From positions 38,767-102,766 of the forward strand of contig JBMOQW010000013.1 of the NCBI GenBank assembly GCA_049322515.1: 64,000 nt of DNA. The letters are read 5' to 3'. Under the pieces are notes generated by a model. It was given only the letters and a program-made list of their open reading frames with translations, was not told where the DNA came from and searched no databases. The position numbers were made by a program, and so were the translations under genes. Numbering within the stretch: position 1 is the stretch's first letter; every line of letters starts with the position of its first letter. Below are positions 23,691 to 30,841 of the stretch, one piece after another. The stretch is from Parasulfuritortus sp049322515 (GTDB taxonomy: Bacteria; Pseudomonadota; Gammaproteobacteria; Burkholderiales; Thiobacillaceae).

Positions 23691-25354
23691 CAGAACATCC
23701 TGCGGCCATCGCCGCTGTAGTGGTCGTCGTCGTTGCGCGGCGTCATGCCGTGCTGGGGTGCCTGGCCGTGGCGGCCGAGGGACTGGAAGCCGTCCGCGCC
23801 CAGATAGCCTGTGGTGGCCGCCATCCAAAGCATGTGAAGGGCGTCCGGGCCGTCGTCGTGGTCGGCCTTGGGGAAATGGCGCAGCTGGTCGATCAGGGTG
23901 GCCTGGCTGGCGTGCAGCCGGATCAGGCCATTGGCCATGTGCGGTTGGAGACTCTCGATGCGCAGGAGCTTGTCGGCATGCGGGGTGACCGCACGCGCCG
24001 GTACCGGGATGCCGCGCGCAGCGGCGCGCTTGACCAGCTCGGTGCGGAGGAACTCCTGGAACTGCACGGTTTCGATGATCCAGAGCAGGCAGCGGTATTC
24101 GGCTTGCAGGCTGATCACGTCTTCGATGATGCGGTCCGGCAGGCGCTTCTTGATCTGCGCCTCGACCACGTCGAGCACGCCGGTGGCGCGGTTGAAGCCG
24201 CCGACCAGGAGCGCTGACGGGTCGCGGCTGGCCCCAGCCTTGCCCAAGCTGGGGTCGCAGGCGCCGTAGAACAGCCAGTCGGCCAGGCGGCTCACCCAGA
24301 ACTGGATCGCCTTGGCGAAGGGCGCGTCGTCGTCGCTGAGCGGGTCATTCTGCAGCTCGCTGTCAAAGGCGGCGTGGCCGTCGCGGGCGCGAATCTTCAT
24401 CAGGTCGTAGAGCGGCCGGCCGGCTGGCCAACTGACTTCGGCACCGGCGTCCATCTCGAACTTGTTGACCTCGTAGAAGGCGCGCGCCAGCTCCTCGCCC
24501 TGGGCGTGGATGAGGTTTTCCCATTCGTCCCAGATCTGCATGTTGTCCGGCCAGCGCAGGATGGCCTTGAACTTGGCCGAGCGCCACATCGGGTTCTTCA
24601 GGAGCCGGGCCAGGACCGAGTCGTAATGCAGGATGGTGCCGATGATGATGGCGTCAAATTTTTCCCCGGCGCCGCCCAGTTTCAACACCGCCTTGGTCAG
24701 CCAGCCGAGCAGCTTGTCGCGCTGCTCCGGCGTCTTCACGTTCTCGTCGTTCTCCAGGTCGTCGCCGACGAACAGGTCGGGCCGGTGCGGGCCGTGGCGC
24801 CGGCCCCGGATGCGCTTGCCGCTGCCCACCGCCTCGATCTTGCGGTCGTTGGCGGTGATGATCACGCCGGCCTGCCAGACCCGGCCCTGGCCGGTGGCCT
24901 CCGGGAAGTCCATGGACAGGCGCGGGTTGAAAGCCAGCTCGGCCTTGATCGCCTCCAGCATGATCGCCGCCTGGTCGAAGGCATCCATGCCGATCATTGG
25001 ATACCACTTGCGCTCGGTGATCACGCACCAGATGACGAAGATCTGGCTGGTGATGGTCGACTTGGCCTCGCCGCGTGGCGCGGCGATGGCGTCGGTTTCC
25101 GATTGTGGGCTGTTGGCGATCTCCGGCAGGCGGCTGTACAAGTAATCGTGCAGCCGGCTGTTGGCCTTGGTCACATAGTGGGGGAAGTAGGTCCGGGCAA
25201 AGTATTCAAAGTCATCCCGGGCGCGCTGCCGGCGTGCGTCGCGGGCCGCCGGGTCTGGGTCAAAGCCGTCGACGGACGCCTCAATGAGTTGACGGAATTC
25301 GCCGGCATAGCGGGCGATCTCGTCGAGGAAGGCGCGCTTGCTGGTCGCCATCAC
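23690..25354 (-). CDS. Terminase large subunit, Mu gp28-like
   Basis: A 554-residue packaging ATPase-nuclease. The Walker A-like APRGEAKST lies at about 92-100, the Walker B-like PDLFVGDDLE near 192-201, and the coupling motif IIGTILHYDS follows. The RNase H-like nuclease has ACDPSLGK (about 372) and DGPDALHM near the C-terminus. It cuts and packages phage DNA by a headful mechanism into flanking host DNA. The start overlaps gp27's end by 4 bp. Confidence 0.94.
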   Translation of the reverse strand: MMATSKRAFLDEIARYAGEFRQLIEASVDGFDPDPAARDARRQRARDDFEYFARTYFPHYVTKANSRLHDYLYSRLPEIANSPQSETDAIAAPRGEAKSTITSQIFVIWCVITERKWYPMIGMDAFDQAAIMLEAIKAELAFNPRLSMDFPEATGQGRVWQAGVIITANDRKIEAVGSGKRIRGRRHGPHRPDLFVGDDLENDENVKTPEQRDKLLGWLTKAVLKLGGAGEKFDAIIIGTILHYDSVLARLLKNPMWRSAKFKAILRWPDNMQIWDEWENLIHAQGEELARAFYEVNKFEMDAGAEVSWPAGRPLYDLMKIRARDGHAAFDSELQNDPLSDDDAPFAKAIQFWVSRLADWLFYGACDPSLGKAGASRDPSALLVGGFNRATGVLDVVEAQIKKRLPDRIIEDVISLQAEYRCLLWIIETVQFQEFLRTELVKRAAARGIPVPARAVTPHADKLLRIESLQPHMANGLIRLHASQATLIDQLRHFPKADHDDGPDALHMLWMAATTGYLGADGFQSLGRHGQAPQHGMTPRNDDDHYSGDGRRMF

Positions 25355-25842
25355 TCCGCCAGGCTGGCCGCGAACGGCTCAAGAATCTCGGAAAACGCGG
25401 CTGCGTGGCGCGGGTGCCGGGTCCGGATGAAGTCGCCCAGGCGTTTCACAGTATCCAGCCGGATCGCCATGGCGTCGGTCTCAGGCATCAGCTTCTTCGA
25501 GGCCGACATCAGCTTGTTGTAGGCGTCGGCCAGGCTGGTGAGCATCTGCACCTTGTCGGCGGCCGGCATGTCCTCGGCGGCCTGGATGGCGTCGACCGTG
25601 GCCTGGGTCTGCTGGACGATCACCGCCAGGGTCTGGCGTACCACGTCCTCGATGCCGCCGCCGGCGATCATCTGGGCGCTGCGGGCGCGGTCCCAGTCGT
25701 CGCCGGCCTCGCGCGCCTCGCGCTTCCAGCGCTTCGCGGTGGCCTCCGGCACGCCCACCTTGAGGGCCGCGGCCTCCAGGGTGAACTGGTCGAAGACGTA
25801 GCCAGCCCGGACCGCGCGGCGGATTTCTTCACCGTGGGCCAT
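25351..25842 (-). CDS. Mu gp27-like protein (DUF1804), probable terminase small subunit
   Basis: A 163-residue protein, MAHGEEIRRAVRAGYVFDQF, with an N-terminal helix-turn-helix (LEAAALKVGVPEATAKRWKREA) and a helical C-terminus. DUF1804 proteins precede the terminase in Mu-like phages and probably serve as the small subunit. The start lies 14 bp inside the preceding 41-residue gene. It overlaps the terminase start by 4 bp. Confidence 0.9.
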   Translation of the reverse strand: MAHGEEIRRAVRAGYVFDQFTLEAAALKVGVPEATAKRWKREAREAGDDWDRARSAQMIAGGGIEDVVRQTLAVIVQQTQATVDAIQAAEDMPAADKVQMLTSLADAYNKLMSASKKLMPETDAMAIRLDTVKRLGDFIRTRHPRHAAAFSEILEPFAASLAE

Positions 25843-25954
25843 CGTCGCCCCAGTCGATGAAGACATAGACGATACCGAGGCCCAGCTCGATGCCACAGTC
25901 GACAAAGGTGATACCGACCATAAAGCCTGGGATGAACGATATTTCAAAGATCAT
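25829..25954 (-). CDS. 41-residue membrane peptide
   Basis: Reads MIFEISFIPGFMVGITFVDC then GIELGLGIVYVFIDWGDDGPR. It is hydrophobic throughout with an acidic tail. The ATG overlaps the gp26 stop and its own stop lies within the start of gp27, so it is fully coupled. Similar tiny membrane genes occur here in other Mu-like phages. Function unknown. Confidence 0.65.
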   Translation of the reverse strand: MIFEISFIPGFMVGITFVDCGIELGLGIVYVFIDWGDDGPR

Positions 25955-26250
25955 CACGCTTCCCCAGGCTCTGCCCGGGTCACGCCGGGCATGTTCACCC
26001 GCCCCAGCACAACGTCGGCGCCACGATCGGTGAGTCGATGGTTTTCCAGCTCCAGGGGCTCGATCAGGCCGAGATCGGCCAGGGCGGCGAGATCGGCCGA
26101 CAACACCTCCAGGCCGACCGTGTAGCCGGCCACCTCGACCTGGCGGCGCAGGCTGCGCGCAGGCAACGTGTAGCCCGGGGCAATCAGCAGGGCCGAGAGC
26201 AGCGCGCGGCGGCGGTCCTGCTCGACCAGGCGACGGGCGATCTGGCTCAT
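25954..26250 (-). CDS. Mu gp26-like winged-helix protein
   Basis: A 98-residue protein starting MSQIARRLVEQDRRRALLSA, with a winged-helix core (SADLAALADLGLIEPLELEN, then HRLTDRGADVVLGR) and the family C-terminus MPGVTRAEPGEA. This VpaChn25_0724/gp26 family sits between gp25 and gp27 in the packaging operon. The role in virion assembly or packaging is not defined. Confidence 0.85.
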   Translation of the reverse strand: MSQIARRLVEQDRRRALLSALLIAPGYTLPARSLRRQVEVAGYTVGLEVLSADLAALADLGLIEPLELENHRLTDRGADVVLGRVNMPGVTRAEPGEA

Positions 26251-26263
26251 TTCATCCCCCCTT

Positions 26264-26617
26264 TCACTTCATTCCCTTGGCGGCGATCTGGCTCAGGATC
26301 AAGCGCAGGTTGTCGTTGATGCCGCGCAGCTCGCCGGCCATGCGCGAGACATCCTGCGCGGTGGCGTTGACGCGGTCGTAGAGATCGCCCAGGTCAGCAT
26401 GGGTGGGGGCCCGCTCGATCAAACCGGCCAGGCGGGCAATGGCCTTGTCCTGGCTATCCATGCGCGCATCGAAGTCCAGCTCGATGGCCTCGAAGCGGTC
26501 ATCCACCTGCTTGTTACGGTCGCCATAGCGCAGGTAGATCCAGAGGGCGGCGCTGGCGCTCATGTTGATGACCTGGAAGGCCACCATGGTGTAGAACTTC
26601 AGTTCATCGAGCGTCAT
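26264..26617 (-). CDS. Mu gp25-like membrane protein (DUF2730)
   Basis: A 117-residue protein with one transmembrane helix (FYTMVAFQVINMSASAALWI, about 8-27), then a long coiled coil (DDRFEAIELDFDARMDSQDK, MAGELRGINDNLRLIL). Typical DUF2730. It starts inside the end of the spanin genes. Probably a membrane-associated assembly factor. Confidence 0.85.
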   Translation of the reverse strand: MTLDELKFYTMVAFQVINMSASAALWIYLRYGDRNKQVDDRFEAIELDFDARMDSQDKAIARLAGLIERAPTHADLGDLYDRVNATAQDVSRMAGELRGINDNLRLILSQIAAKGMK

Positions 26618-26855
26618 TCCGGGCCCACTCCGACAAGGTTTTGTGCCGATCCAGGCAGGTGTGATAGGCCCGCATCGTCATCACGTGGTTGGCCAACAGG
26701 TCGCCCGCCCGCCCGGAGGCTGGGGCCGGCAAAGCCGGACAAGGAATGACGAGGTGGGGCGGCGGCGAGCGACCAGTCGTCGGCGTTGGCGGCGGCCCAG
26801 AGGCGCAGGCCGTCAGCATCGAGGCAAGGGCGATCAGCGGCAGGGGTTTGGACAT
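26604..26855 (-). CDS. Outer-membrane spanin lipoprotein Rz1, embedded in Rz
   Basis: An 83-residue protein with lipoprotein signal MSKPLPLIALASMLTAC (lipobox LTAC, Cys17), then a Pro-rich segment (GPPPTPTTGRSPPP). The whole gene overlaps the 3' half of Rz in another frame, the classic embedded arrangement. Together with Rz it fuses inner and outer membranes in the last step of lysis. Confidence 0.88.
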   Translation of the reverse strand: MSKPLPLIALASMLTACASGPPPTPTTGRSPPPHLVIPCPALPAPASGRAGDLLANHVMTMRAYHTCLDRHKTLSEWARNDAR

Positions 26856-27090
26856 ATCGGACGACCTCCCGGTCTAGGGTGCGAAATACGGTTTCCGTGC
26901 GCACGGCCTGGGCCGCGCCCGCTGTGAGCACCTCACGGTCCTGGGCGGCCAGGGCCTCGGCCTGGTCGACCGCGCGGGCGACCGATGCGAGCCGGGCGGC
27001 GTCGCAGCGCCAGCCGGCCACCGTCCAGCCGGCCAGGCCGGACACCAGGGCCACCACGGCGGCGGCGATCAAGTACAGCTGCGGCATCAT
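26614..27090 (-). CDS. Inner-membrane spanin Rz
   Basis: A 158-residue protein starting MMPQLYLIAAAVVALVSGLA with an N-terminal anchor, then a periplasmic helix (RLASVARAVDQAEALAAQDR). GGAGGGGA precedes two adjacent ATGs (27090 and 27087). The end of the endolysin gene overlaps the start. The C-terminal part past about residue 125 loses Rz character where Rz1 is encoded in the other frame. Confidence 0.82.
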   Translation of the reverse strand: MMPQLYLIAAAVVALVSGLAGWTVAGWRCDAARLASVARAVDQAEALAAQDREVLTAGAAQAVRTETVFRTLDREVVRYVQTPAADRPCLDADGLRLWAAANADDWSLAAAPPRHSLSGFAGPSLRAGGRPVGQPRDDDAGLSHLPGSAQNLVGVGPE

Positions 27091-27608
27091 TCCCCTCCCA
27101 TGCACTGGCGATATTCGGCTTGCCGGCGCTTGACCAGGCCGGGCAGCACGCGCTTCTGGAGGCACTTGCCAGCCCGGTCCCTGGCCACGCACTGGCCATT
27201 GAAATCGAGCACGGTTCGACAGGCGGCCGCGTAGTCCCCGGCGGCGAGCTTGGCCGGGATGCTAGAACGGCACACCGCCCCGGCGCCGACGTTGTAGGCC
27301 AACGAGGCGTAGGCGTCGAATTCGTGTTGGTGAAGCGCCACGCCAGGCAGGCAGCGCTTGAGCGCGGCGGCCTCGGCATGGGCCTCGCGCAGCAGGTCGA
27401 CCAGGGCGCGTGGCGGCGTGGTCGCATCACCCAGACGCACCGGCGAGCCATCCGGATTGCGCGTGGTGCCGAAGCCCTTGGTCGGCACATCGCCCGGAAC
27501 CGGGATCACGGCACGCTCGGTGTAGCCCTCATAGAGGGCAATGCCGACCAGCCCGGTCCCGGACAGCGCCATGCCGGCCACCAGCAGGCGAGGCGCCAGG
27601 CCGTTCAT
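27087..27608 (-). CDS. SAR endolysin, GH24 lysozyme
   Basis: A 173-residue protein. The weakly hydrophobic N-terminus (MNGLAPRLLVAGMALSGTGL) is rich in Gly/Ala as in signal-arrest-release endolysins. Catalytic YEG (E27) and VPGDVPTKGFGTT (D40 region) follow. The YASLAYNVGAG helix is typical of the family. It cleaves murein once released from the membrane, so the phage may not need a classical pinholin, and none was identified here. ATG overlaps the preceding stop (ATGA). Confidence 0.9.
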   Translation of the reverse strand: MNGLAPRLLVAGMALSGTGLVGIALYEGYTERAVIPVPGDVPTKGFGTTRNPDGSPVRLGDATTPPRALVDLLREAHAEAAALKRCLPGVALHQHEFDAYASLAYNVGAGAVCRSSIPAKLAAGDYAAACRTVLDFNGQCVARDRAGKCLQKRVLPGLVKRRQAEYRQCMGGE

Positions 27609-27754
27609 GCCGGCACCCATTTCGATGGCTCGAAGACACACCATGGCGTAGCCGGCGCAATCCAGTGCCAGGCCGCCTGCTCCGGGCGGCATTGGCCGAA
27701 CCCGGCGAGGGGCGGATCAGGGTAGAAAAAGTGTTTGCACTCGGCGCAGGTCAT
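27605..27754 (-). CDS. 49-residue Cys-rich protein, first gene of the lysis operon
   Basis: Reads MTCAECKHFFYPDPPLAGFG, QCRPEQAAWHWIAPATPWCV, FEPSKWVPA. CxxC plus two further Cys and His residues make a probable zinc-ribbon-like fold. Similar short proteins occur in many phages. It is the first gene behind late promoter P1, with no Shine-Dalgarno. The -10-like GACACT ends 6 bp before the ATG, so the transcript would be leaderless. It overlaps the endolysin start by 4 bp. Confidence 0.72.
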   Translation of the reverse strand: MTCAECKHFFYPDPPLAGFGQCRPEQAAWHWIAPATPWCVFEPSKWVPA

Positions 27755-27760
27755 GCGCGC

Positions 27761-27806
27761 AGTGTCTTCGCGCGCGCGCGGAGGCGGGATACTGACCCGG
27801 GTCAGT
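27761..27806 (-). promoter_or_regulatory. Late promoter P1 (lysis): activator dyad plus -10
   Basis: The perfect 16-bp palindrome ACTGACCCGGGTCAGT lies at 27791-27806. TATCCC follows it on the minus strand, then an alternating CG run. GACACT lies at 27761-27766, 25 bp after the 14-bp core dyad. It lies just downstream of a Rho-independent terminator that isolates the lysis unit from upstream genes. The position corresponds to Mu Plys. Confidence 0.8.
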
Positions 27807-27811
27807 GGAAC

Positions 27812-27838
27812 AAAAAGGCCCCGGTTTGACGCGGGGCC
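27812..27838 (-). terminator. Rho-independent terminator upstream of the lysis promoter
   Basis: On the minus strand GGCCCCG...CGGGGCC (27832-27838 with 27817-27823, 8-nt loop) is followed directly by TTTTT (27812-27816). It ends the rha-containing transcript 40 bp after the last gene and directly before late promoter P1. Confidence 0.85.
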
Positions 27839-27879
27839 AAAGCCGGCCTTTGCGGCCGGGCGGGAGGTACGCGGTCAGT

Positions 27880-28071
27880 CTAGCGTGTTTCCTGGGTGGG
27901 ACAAGCGCCCTTGAGGAATCCGGCCATGAAGCCGGCCACGTAGGCGGCCCGGGTAGCCGGCAGGTCCGGGAGGCAATCGCGGACAATGGCGATCTCATCC
28001 AGCATGGCTTCGCGCGAAGGCGCGGGCACCGGCAGATCGAGGCGCTGGAAGGGGATGACGCGGGCGGTCAT
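27880..28071 (-). CDS. Small phage protein downstream of rha
   Basis: A 63-residue protein starting MTARVIPFQRLDLPVPAPSR, mainly helical after residue 20 (AAYVAGFMAGFLKGACPTQ). Its ATG overlaps the rha stop by 4 bp, so both are one unit ended by the terminator at 27812-27838. No family recognised. Confidence 0.65.
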   Translation of the reverse strand: MTARVIPFQRLDLPVPAPSREAMLDEIAIVRDCLPDLPATRAAYVAGFMAGFLKGACPTQETR

Positions 28072-28658
28072 TGGGCACCGCCGATCCTGGCCAAGTTGGC
28101 GAGGGCGACCTGGCGCCGGGCCAGGCGCTTGGCATCGACCTGGATCAAGCCGCAGGCTTCGAGCAGGCGGTATTCGCGCTGCAATTGCTGGTGTCCGCGC
28201 CCGGTGAGACGCTGGATTTCCGGCAGGGTGAGGCCAAGTCGGCGGTAGCGCACCAGTTGCCGGCGGCGCGGATCGGCGCGCAGCAGCTCGGGGGCGAAGA
28301 CCTTGGCCAGGCGTTGGATATCGGCCTCGGCGCGGCGCGCCAGCGCGGTTTCCATGTCGTTGAAGGCGGCGATGAACAGTTCCTTCATCTGCGCCGCCCG
28401 CGCCCCGGTGAAGCCCATGGCCAGGAACATGAAGCCGTCGCGGGTCATTTGGTATTCGGGCCTGGCTTCCCCCTTGGCGTCGCGGTATTCAACCGCCGCA
28501 AAATTGCGGACGTTGAACTCGTCGCTGCACTCCAGGCCGCGCACGGCCTTGAGCACGTCGTCATGCCGCTTGCCGAAGCTCTTGGCGACGATGCGGGAGG
28601 TGGTGAGGGAATGTTGATGCCCGGCTATGGCGCCGGAGAAGACTTGGACGGATGTCAT
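28068..28658 (-). CDS. Rha-family phage regulatory protein
   Basis: A 196-residue protein. Residues about 10-110 carry the Rha domain (SLTTSRIVAKSFGKRHDDVL, ECSDEFNVRNFAAVEYRDAKGEAR, YQMTRDGFMFLAMGFTGARA). The C-terminal part adds a winged-helix-like segment (GLTLPEIQRLTGRGHQQLQR). Rha proteins modulate phage growth and lysogeny. It has its own promoter (28865-28893) and a long structured leader that pairs over its ribosome-binding site. AGGAG lies 8 bp upstream of the ATG. Confidence 0.88.
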   Translation of the reverse strand: MTSVQVFSGAIAGHQHSLTTSRIVAKSFGKRHDDVLKAVRGLECSDEFNVRNFAAVEYRDAKGEARPEYQMTRDGFMFLAMGFTGARAAQMKELFIAAFNDMETALARRAEADIQRLAKVFAPELLRADPRRRQLVRYRRLGLTLPEIQRLTGRGHQQLQREYRLLEACGLIQVDAKRLARRQVALANLARIGGAQ

Positions 28659-28661
28659 GGT

Positions 28662-28726
28662 GTTGCTCCTTATCAGGGATGGAGCCCACGAAGGCCGTGG
28701 GCGGCCGGGCGCTGATAACCGGCAAC
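28662..28726 (-). promoter_or_regulatory. Structured leader sequestering the rha ribosome-binding site
   Basis: In the minus-strand RNA, GTTGC (28722-28726) pairs with GCAAC (28662-28666), and TTATCAG (28712-28718) with CTGATAA (28670-28676). The strand nearest the ATG contains the AAGGAG Shine-Dalgarno. Nested inside is GCCCACG-GCCTT-CGTGGGC (28684-28702). The ATG follows 3 nt after the stem. This looks like a translational switch, but it could also be a passive structure. Confidence 0.6.
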
Positions 28727-28841
28727 AGTCGGCGGAGTTATTCCCCTTGCGGGTGTTGTATTCCTCGCACGCCCGGCCATTGATGAAACCAATGGACGTA
28801 AAAAAACCACGACTACGGGCGCGGAAACCGCTGTTGCTGGA

Positions 28842-28893
28842 AGGTGTTATCAGCACCTGCCCGCTTTTTAGGCGGTTTCCGCGCGGTTGTCAA
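28842..28893 (-). promoter_or_regulatory. Promoter and probable operator for rha
   Basis: On the minus strand TTGACA (28888-28893), a 17-bp spacer and TAAAAA (28865-28870) make a sigma70 promoter. The spacer contains GCGGTTTCCGCGC (28872-28884), which recurs inverted at 28819-28831. AGGTG-TTATCAG-CACCT (28842-28858) lies just downstream of the -10 and shares TTATCAG with the leader stem. The roughly 200-nt leader 28659-28858 holds no gene. Confidence 0.7.
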
Positions 28894-28895
28894 CA

Positions 28896-29405
28896 TCACC
28901 TGTTTCTTAGATAGGCTGACATGAATTCTGAATATCTGGCGATATCTTCCGTGTGCTGGCGAATCAAATTGAACTCGGCCATGTTCGCGCTCACAAAGGC
29001 ACGGTTCTTCATGAGCTGCGTGACCTTGTCATCTATCTGTGACGCCTCCCCACCGGCCTGAATCTTTTCTAGGAACGAAATGCATGGGCCAGTTTTTTTA
29101 TCTACTTTCAACGCCCATTGGCATTCCCATCCAAGGGTCTTGATATTATCTAGAAGCGCACTTGCCTTGATGAGAGCCATGCGATTATCGGCCGGAAACT
29201 CAATCATCTTCGGCGGCGGAAGTTTGCGTTCATCAGCCTGTTTATTTTTCATAGCTGGTGGGTTTGACTTCTCCAGGACTATGGCACCATTACCACACGG
29301 CGTATCGCTAAAGGTCACCCGACCCATTCCATTTACGCACTTGTACATATCTGCCCAGGCCGGGGTGGCGATCAGAGCAGCGATTAGGATGAAGATGGCT
29401 TTCAT
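28896..29405 (-). CDS. Secreted DUF4124-domain protein, phage accessory gene
   Basis: A 169-residue protein with an N-terminal signal peptide (MKAIFILIAALIATPAWA, cleavage after AWA) and a DUF4124 start (MYKCVNGMGRVTFSDTPCG). The rest is Lys/Glu-rich and helical with Cys at WECQW and GPCISF. AGGAGGG precedes the ATG. The gene is clearly more AT-rich than its surroundings. It looks like a transferred moron acting in the periplasm. The actual function is unknown. Confidence 0.8.
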   Translation of the reverse strand: MKAIFILIAALIATPAWADMYKCVNGMGRVTFSDTPCGNGAIVLEKSNPPAMKNKQADERKLPPPKMIEFPADNRMALIKASALLDNIKTLGWECQWALKVDKKTGPCISFLEKIQAGGEASQIDDKVTQLMKNRAFVSANMAEFNLIRQHTEDIARYSEFMSAYLRNR

Positions 29406-29431
29406 GATTCCCTCCTTCTGGTTGTAAAACC

Positions 29432-29674
29432 CTATTCTGCCGTGCAAGCGGCCTCATAGGCCAGGATGCCGGCGGCGTTGATCCGGTACCGCCCGCCGGC
29501 GTGTGCCAGGTAGCCCAGCTCATTCAGCACGGCGAGCGAGAAGGCGCTGTCGCCCAGGGCCTGCGCGATGTCGGCGCCGGATTGCCAGGCTTGCCAGGGG
29601 CTTTCGGCCCGGCGCTCGTACAGATATTCGAGAACCTGGTAGCGATGGGCGGCGTTGGGGTGCATGCGTTGCAT
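29432..29674 (-). CDS. Small winged-helix phage protein
   Basis: An 80-residue protein, MQRMHPNAAHRYQVLEYLYE, with AGGAG 5 bp before ATG. The helical N-terminus followed by LAVLNELGYLAHAGGRYRIN looks like a winged-helix DNA-binding fold. It lies immediately after the Mor-family activator gene and may be co-expressed with it. Function unknown. Confidence 0.65.
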   Translation of the reverse strand: MQRMHPNAAHRYQVLEYLYERRAESPWQAWQSGADIAQALGDSAFSLAVLNELGYLAHAGGRYRINAAGILAYEAACTAE

Positions 29675-29694
29675 GGCGGCTCCTTTCCTGTCGT

Positions 29695-30117
29695 TCAGAA
29701 TAGCTCGGCCTGGCCGGCATCGATGACCCGGCCGGGGTCGGTGCGCTTGAGCACGCGCCAGATGTGGCGGTCGGTGAACCGGTGCGGCGGCTGGCCGGCC
29801 AGGGCGTAGACGGCGGCATTGGCGCTGTAGCCGCTCGCGATCAGGCGGTCGAACTCGGTGCGGATGCCTTCGCGCACCACGGCGCGGGTGGCGTGGTCGC
29901 ACTTGGCGATGCGCACCGGTTCGCGGAAGTGGCGCACGAAGGCCTGCGCGGCGGTCTCGCCCAGGCACTCGGCCAGCTCGGCATAGGCGGCGCCGCTCTT
30001 GGCCGGCCAGAGAGTGCGGCCGCCATAGTGCAGCACCAGGGCGAGCGCGGCGTCCTGGCCGAGGATGTCGGCGAGGCGGCGCACGCTGGCGGGCAGGCGG
30101 TCGAGGTTGAGTTTCAT
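29695..30117 (-). CDS. mor: Mor-family transcription activator
   Basis: A 140-residue protein with the Mor layout. The N-terminal dimer region (LPASVRRLADILGQDAALAL, HYGGRTLWPAK) is followed by a C-terminal helix-turn-helix (REGIRTEFDRLIASGY...RFTDRHIWRVLKR). In Mu, Mor and its paralogue C bind dyads centred near -43 and recruit RNA polymerase without a -35 box. Here it is the only Mor/C homologue seen and the obvious candidate regulator of the three matching dyads at 27791, 19021 and 10887. It follows gemA, as in Mu. Confidence 0.85.
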   Translation of the reverse strand: MKLNLDRLPASVRRLADILGQDAALALVLHYGGRTLWPAKSGAAYAELAECLGETAAQAFVRHFREPVRIAKCDHATRAVVREGIRTEFDRLIASGYSANAAVYALAGQPPHRFTDRHIWRVLKRTDPGRVIDAGQAELF

Positions 30118-30119
30118 GG

Positions 30120-30572
30120 CTACGCCGGCCCGGCCTGGGTCGAGGTGGGCTTGCTGGCCCGCTTTTCCAGGGCGGCGATGAGCGCGCGCAGGCCTTGGGC
30201 ATCGGCGAATTCGAGCCGGTCGACGCCGGTCAGTCGCTTGACCATGCTGGGCTTGGCCAGACCGGTCTTCGGGTCGGTAGCGCCGTGGGTGAGATAGCGC
30301 CAGGGCAGTTTCTGGTCAGCGAGCAGGGCGCCGATCTTGCTGCCCAGGGCCTCGCAGCCGGCGCGCCAGGTGGCGGGCTTGCCGGCGCCGGGCTGGCCAT
30401 GGCCGCTCAGTTTGTTCAGGTGGTCGAGGACCTTGGCCCAGTGCAGCGCGTTGAACTGGCTGCTGGTCGATGGCAGGTTCAATGCGGCGTAGATGGCCTT
30501 GCGGTCGGCTTCGTCCAGGCCGAGCTGACGGCAGGCGGCGAACATGGCGCGGCGGGATTTTTCTGCGTTCAT
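30120..30572 (-). CDS. gemA: GemA regulatory protein (Mu gp16, DUF1018)
   Basis: A 150-residue protein with the DUF1018 pattern: KSRRAMFAACRQLGLDEADR, FNALHWAKVLDHLNKL, and GLRALIAALEKRASKP at the C-terminus. GemA modulates expression of host genes in Mu infection. Start at the ATG that overlaps the preceding stop by 4 bp; mor follows 2 bp later. Confidence 0.9.
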   Translation of the reverse strand: MNAEKSRRAMFAACRQLGLDEADRKAIYAALNLPSTSSQFNALHWAKVLDHLNKLSGHGQPGAGKPATWRAGCEALGSKIGALLADQKLPWRYLTHGATDPKTGLAKPSMVKRLTGVDRLEFADAQGLRALIAALEKRASKPTSTQAGPA

Positions 30573-30781
30573 GCGACCTCCGGCATCCAGTAGACCCACA
30601 CGTCGCCGCAGCGCCGGCAGAGAATTTGCAGGCCGTTGGCACGCAGCTCGGAGACGATGGAATTGACGGCGCAGACCTGGGCCGCCTGGACGATCTCCAG
30701 GGTGGTGTGTTCGCGACCATCCGCCAGCAAGTCGGCGACGCGCTGCAGGCGGGGCGAGGTGGCGAGGTGGGCGGCTTTCAT
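30569..30781 (-). CDS. Small winged-helix/zinc-type phage protein
   Basis: A 70-residue protein: MKAAHLATSPRLQRVADLLA, then TTLEIVQAAQVCAVNSIVSELR and LCRRCGDVWVYWMPE. The helical part resembles a winged helix and the CRRC with an aromatic strand may bind zinc. It lies between HU and gemA. Unknown role, probably DNA binding. Confidence 0.7.
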   Translation of the reverse strand: MKAAHLATSPRLQRVADLLADGREHTTLEIVQAAQVCAVNSIVSELRANGLQILCRRCGDVWVYWMPEVA

Positions 30782-30841
30782 CTTGATGGCTCCGTGACGG
30801 TCTCCCGGACGGCCCGGTTGCCCAGGCCGTCGAGGCGGGCG

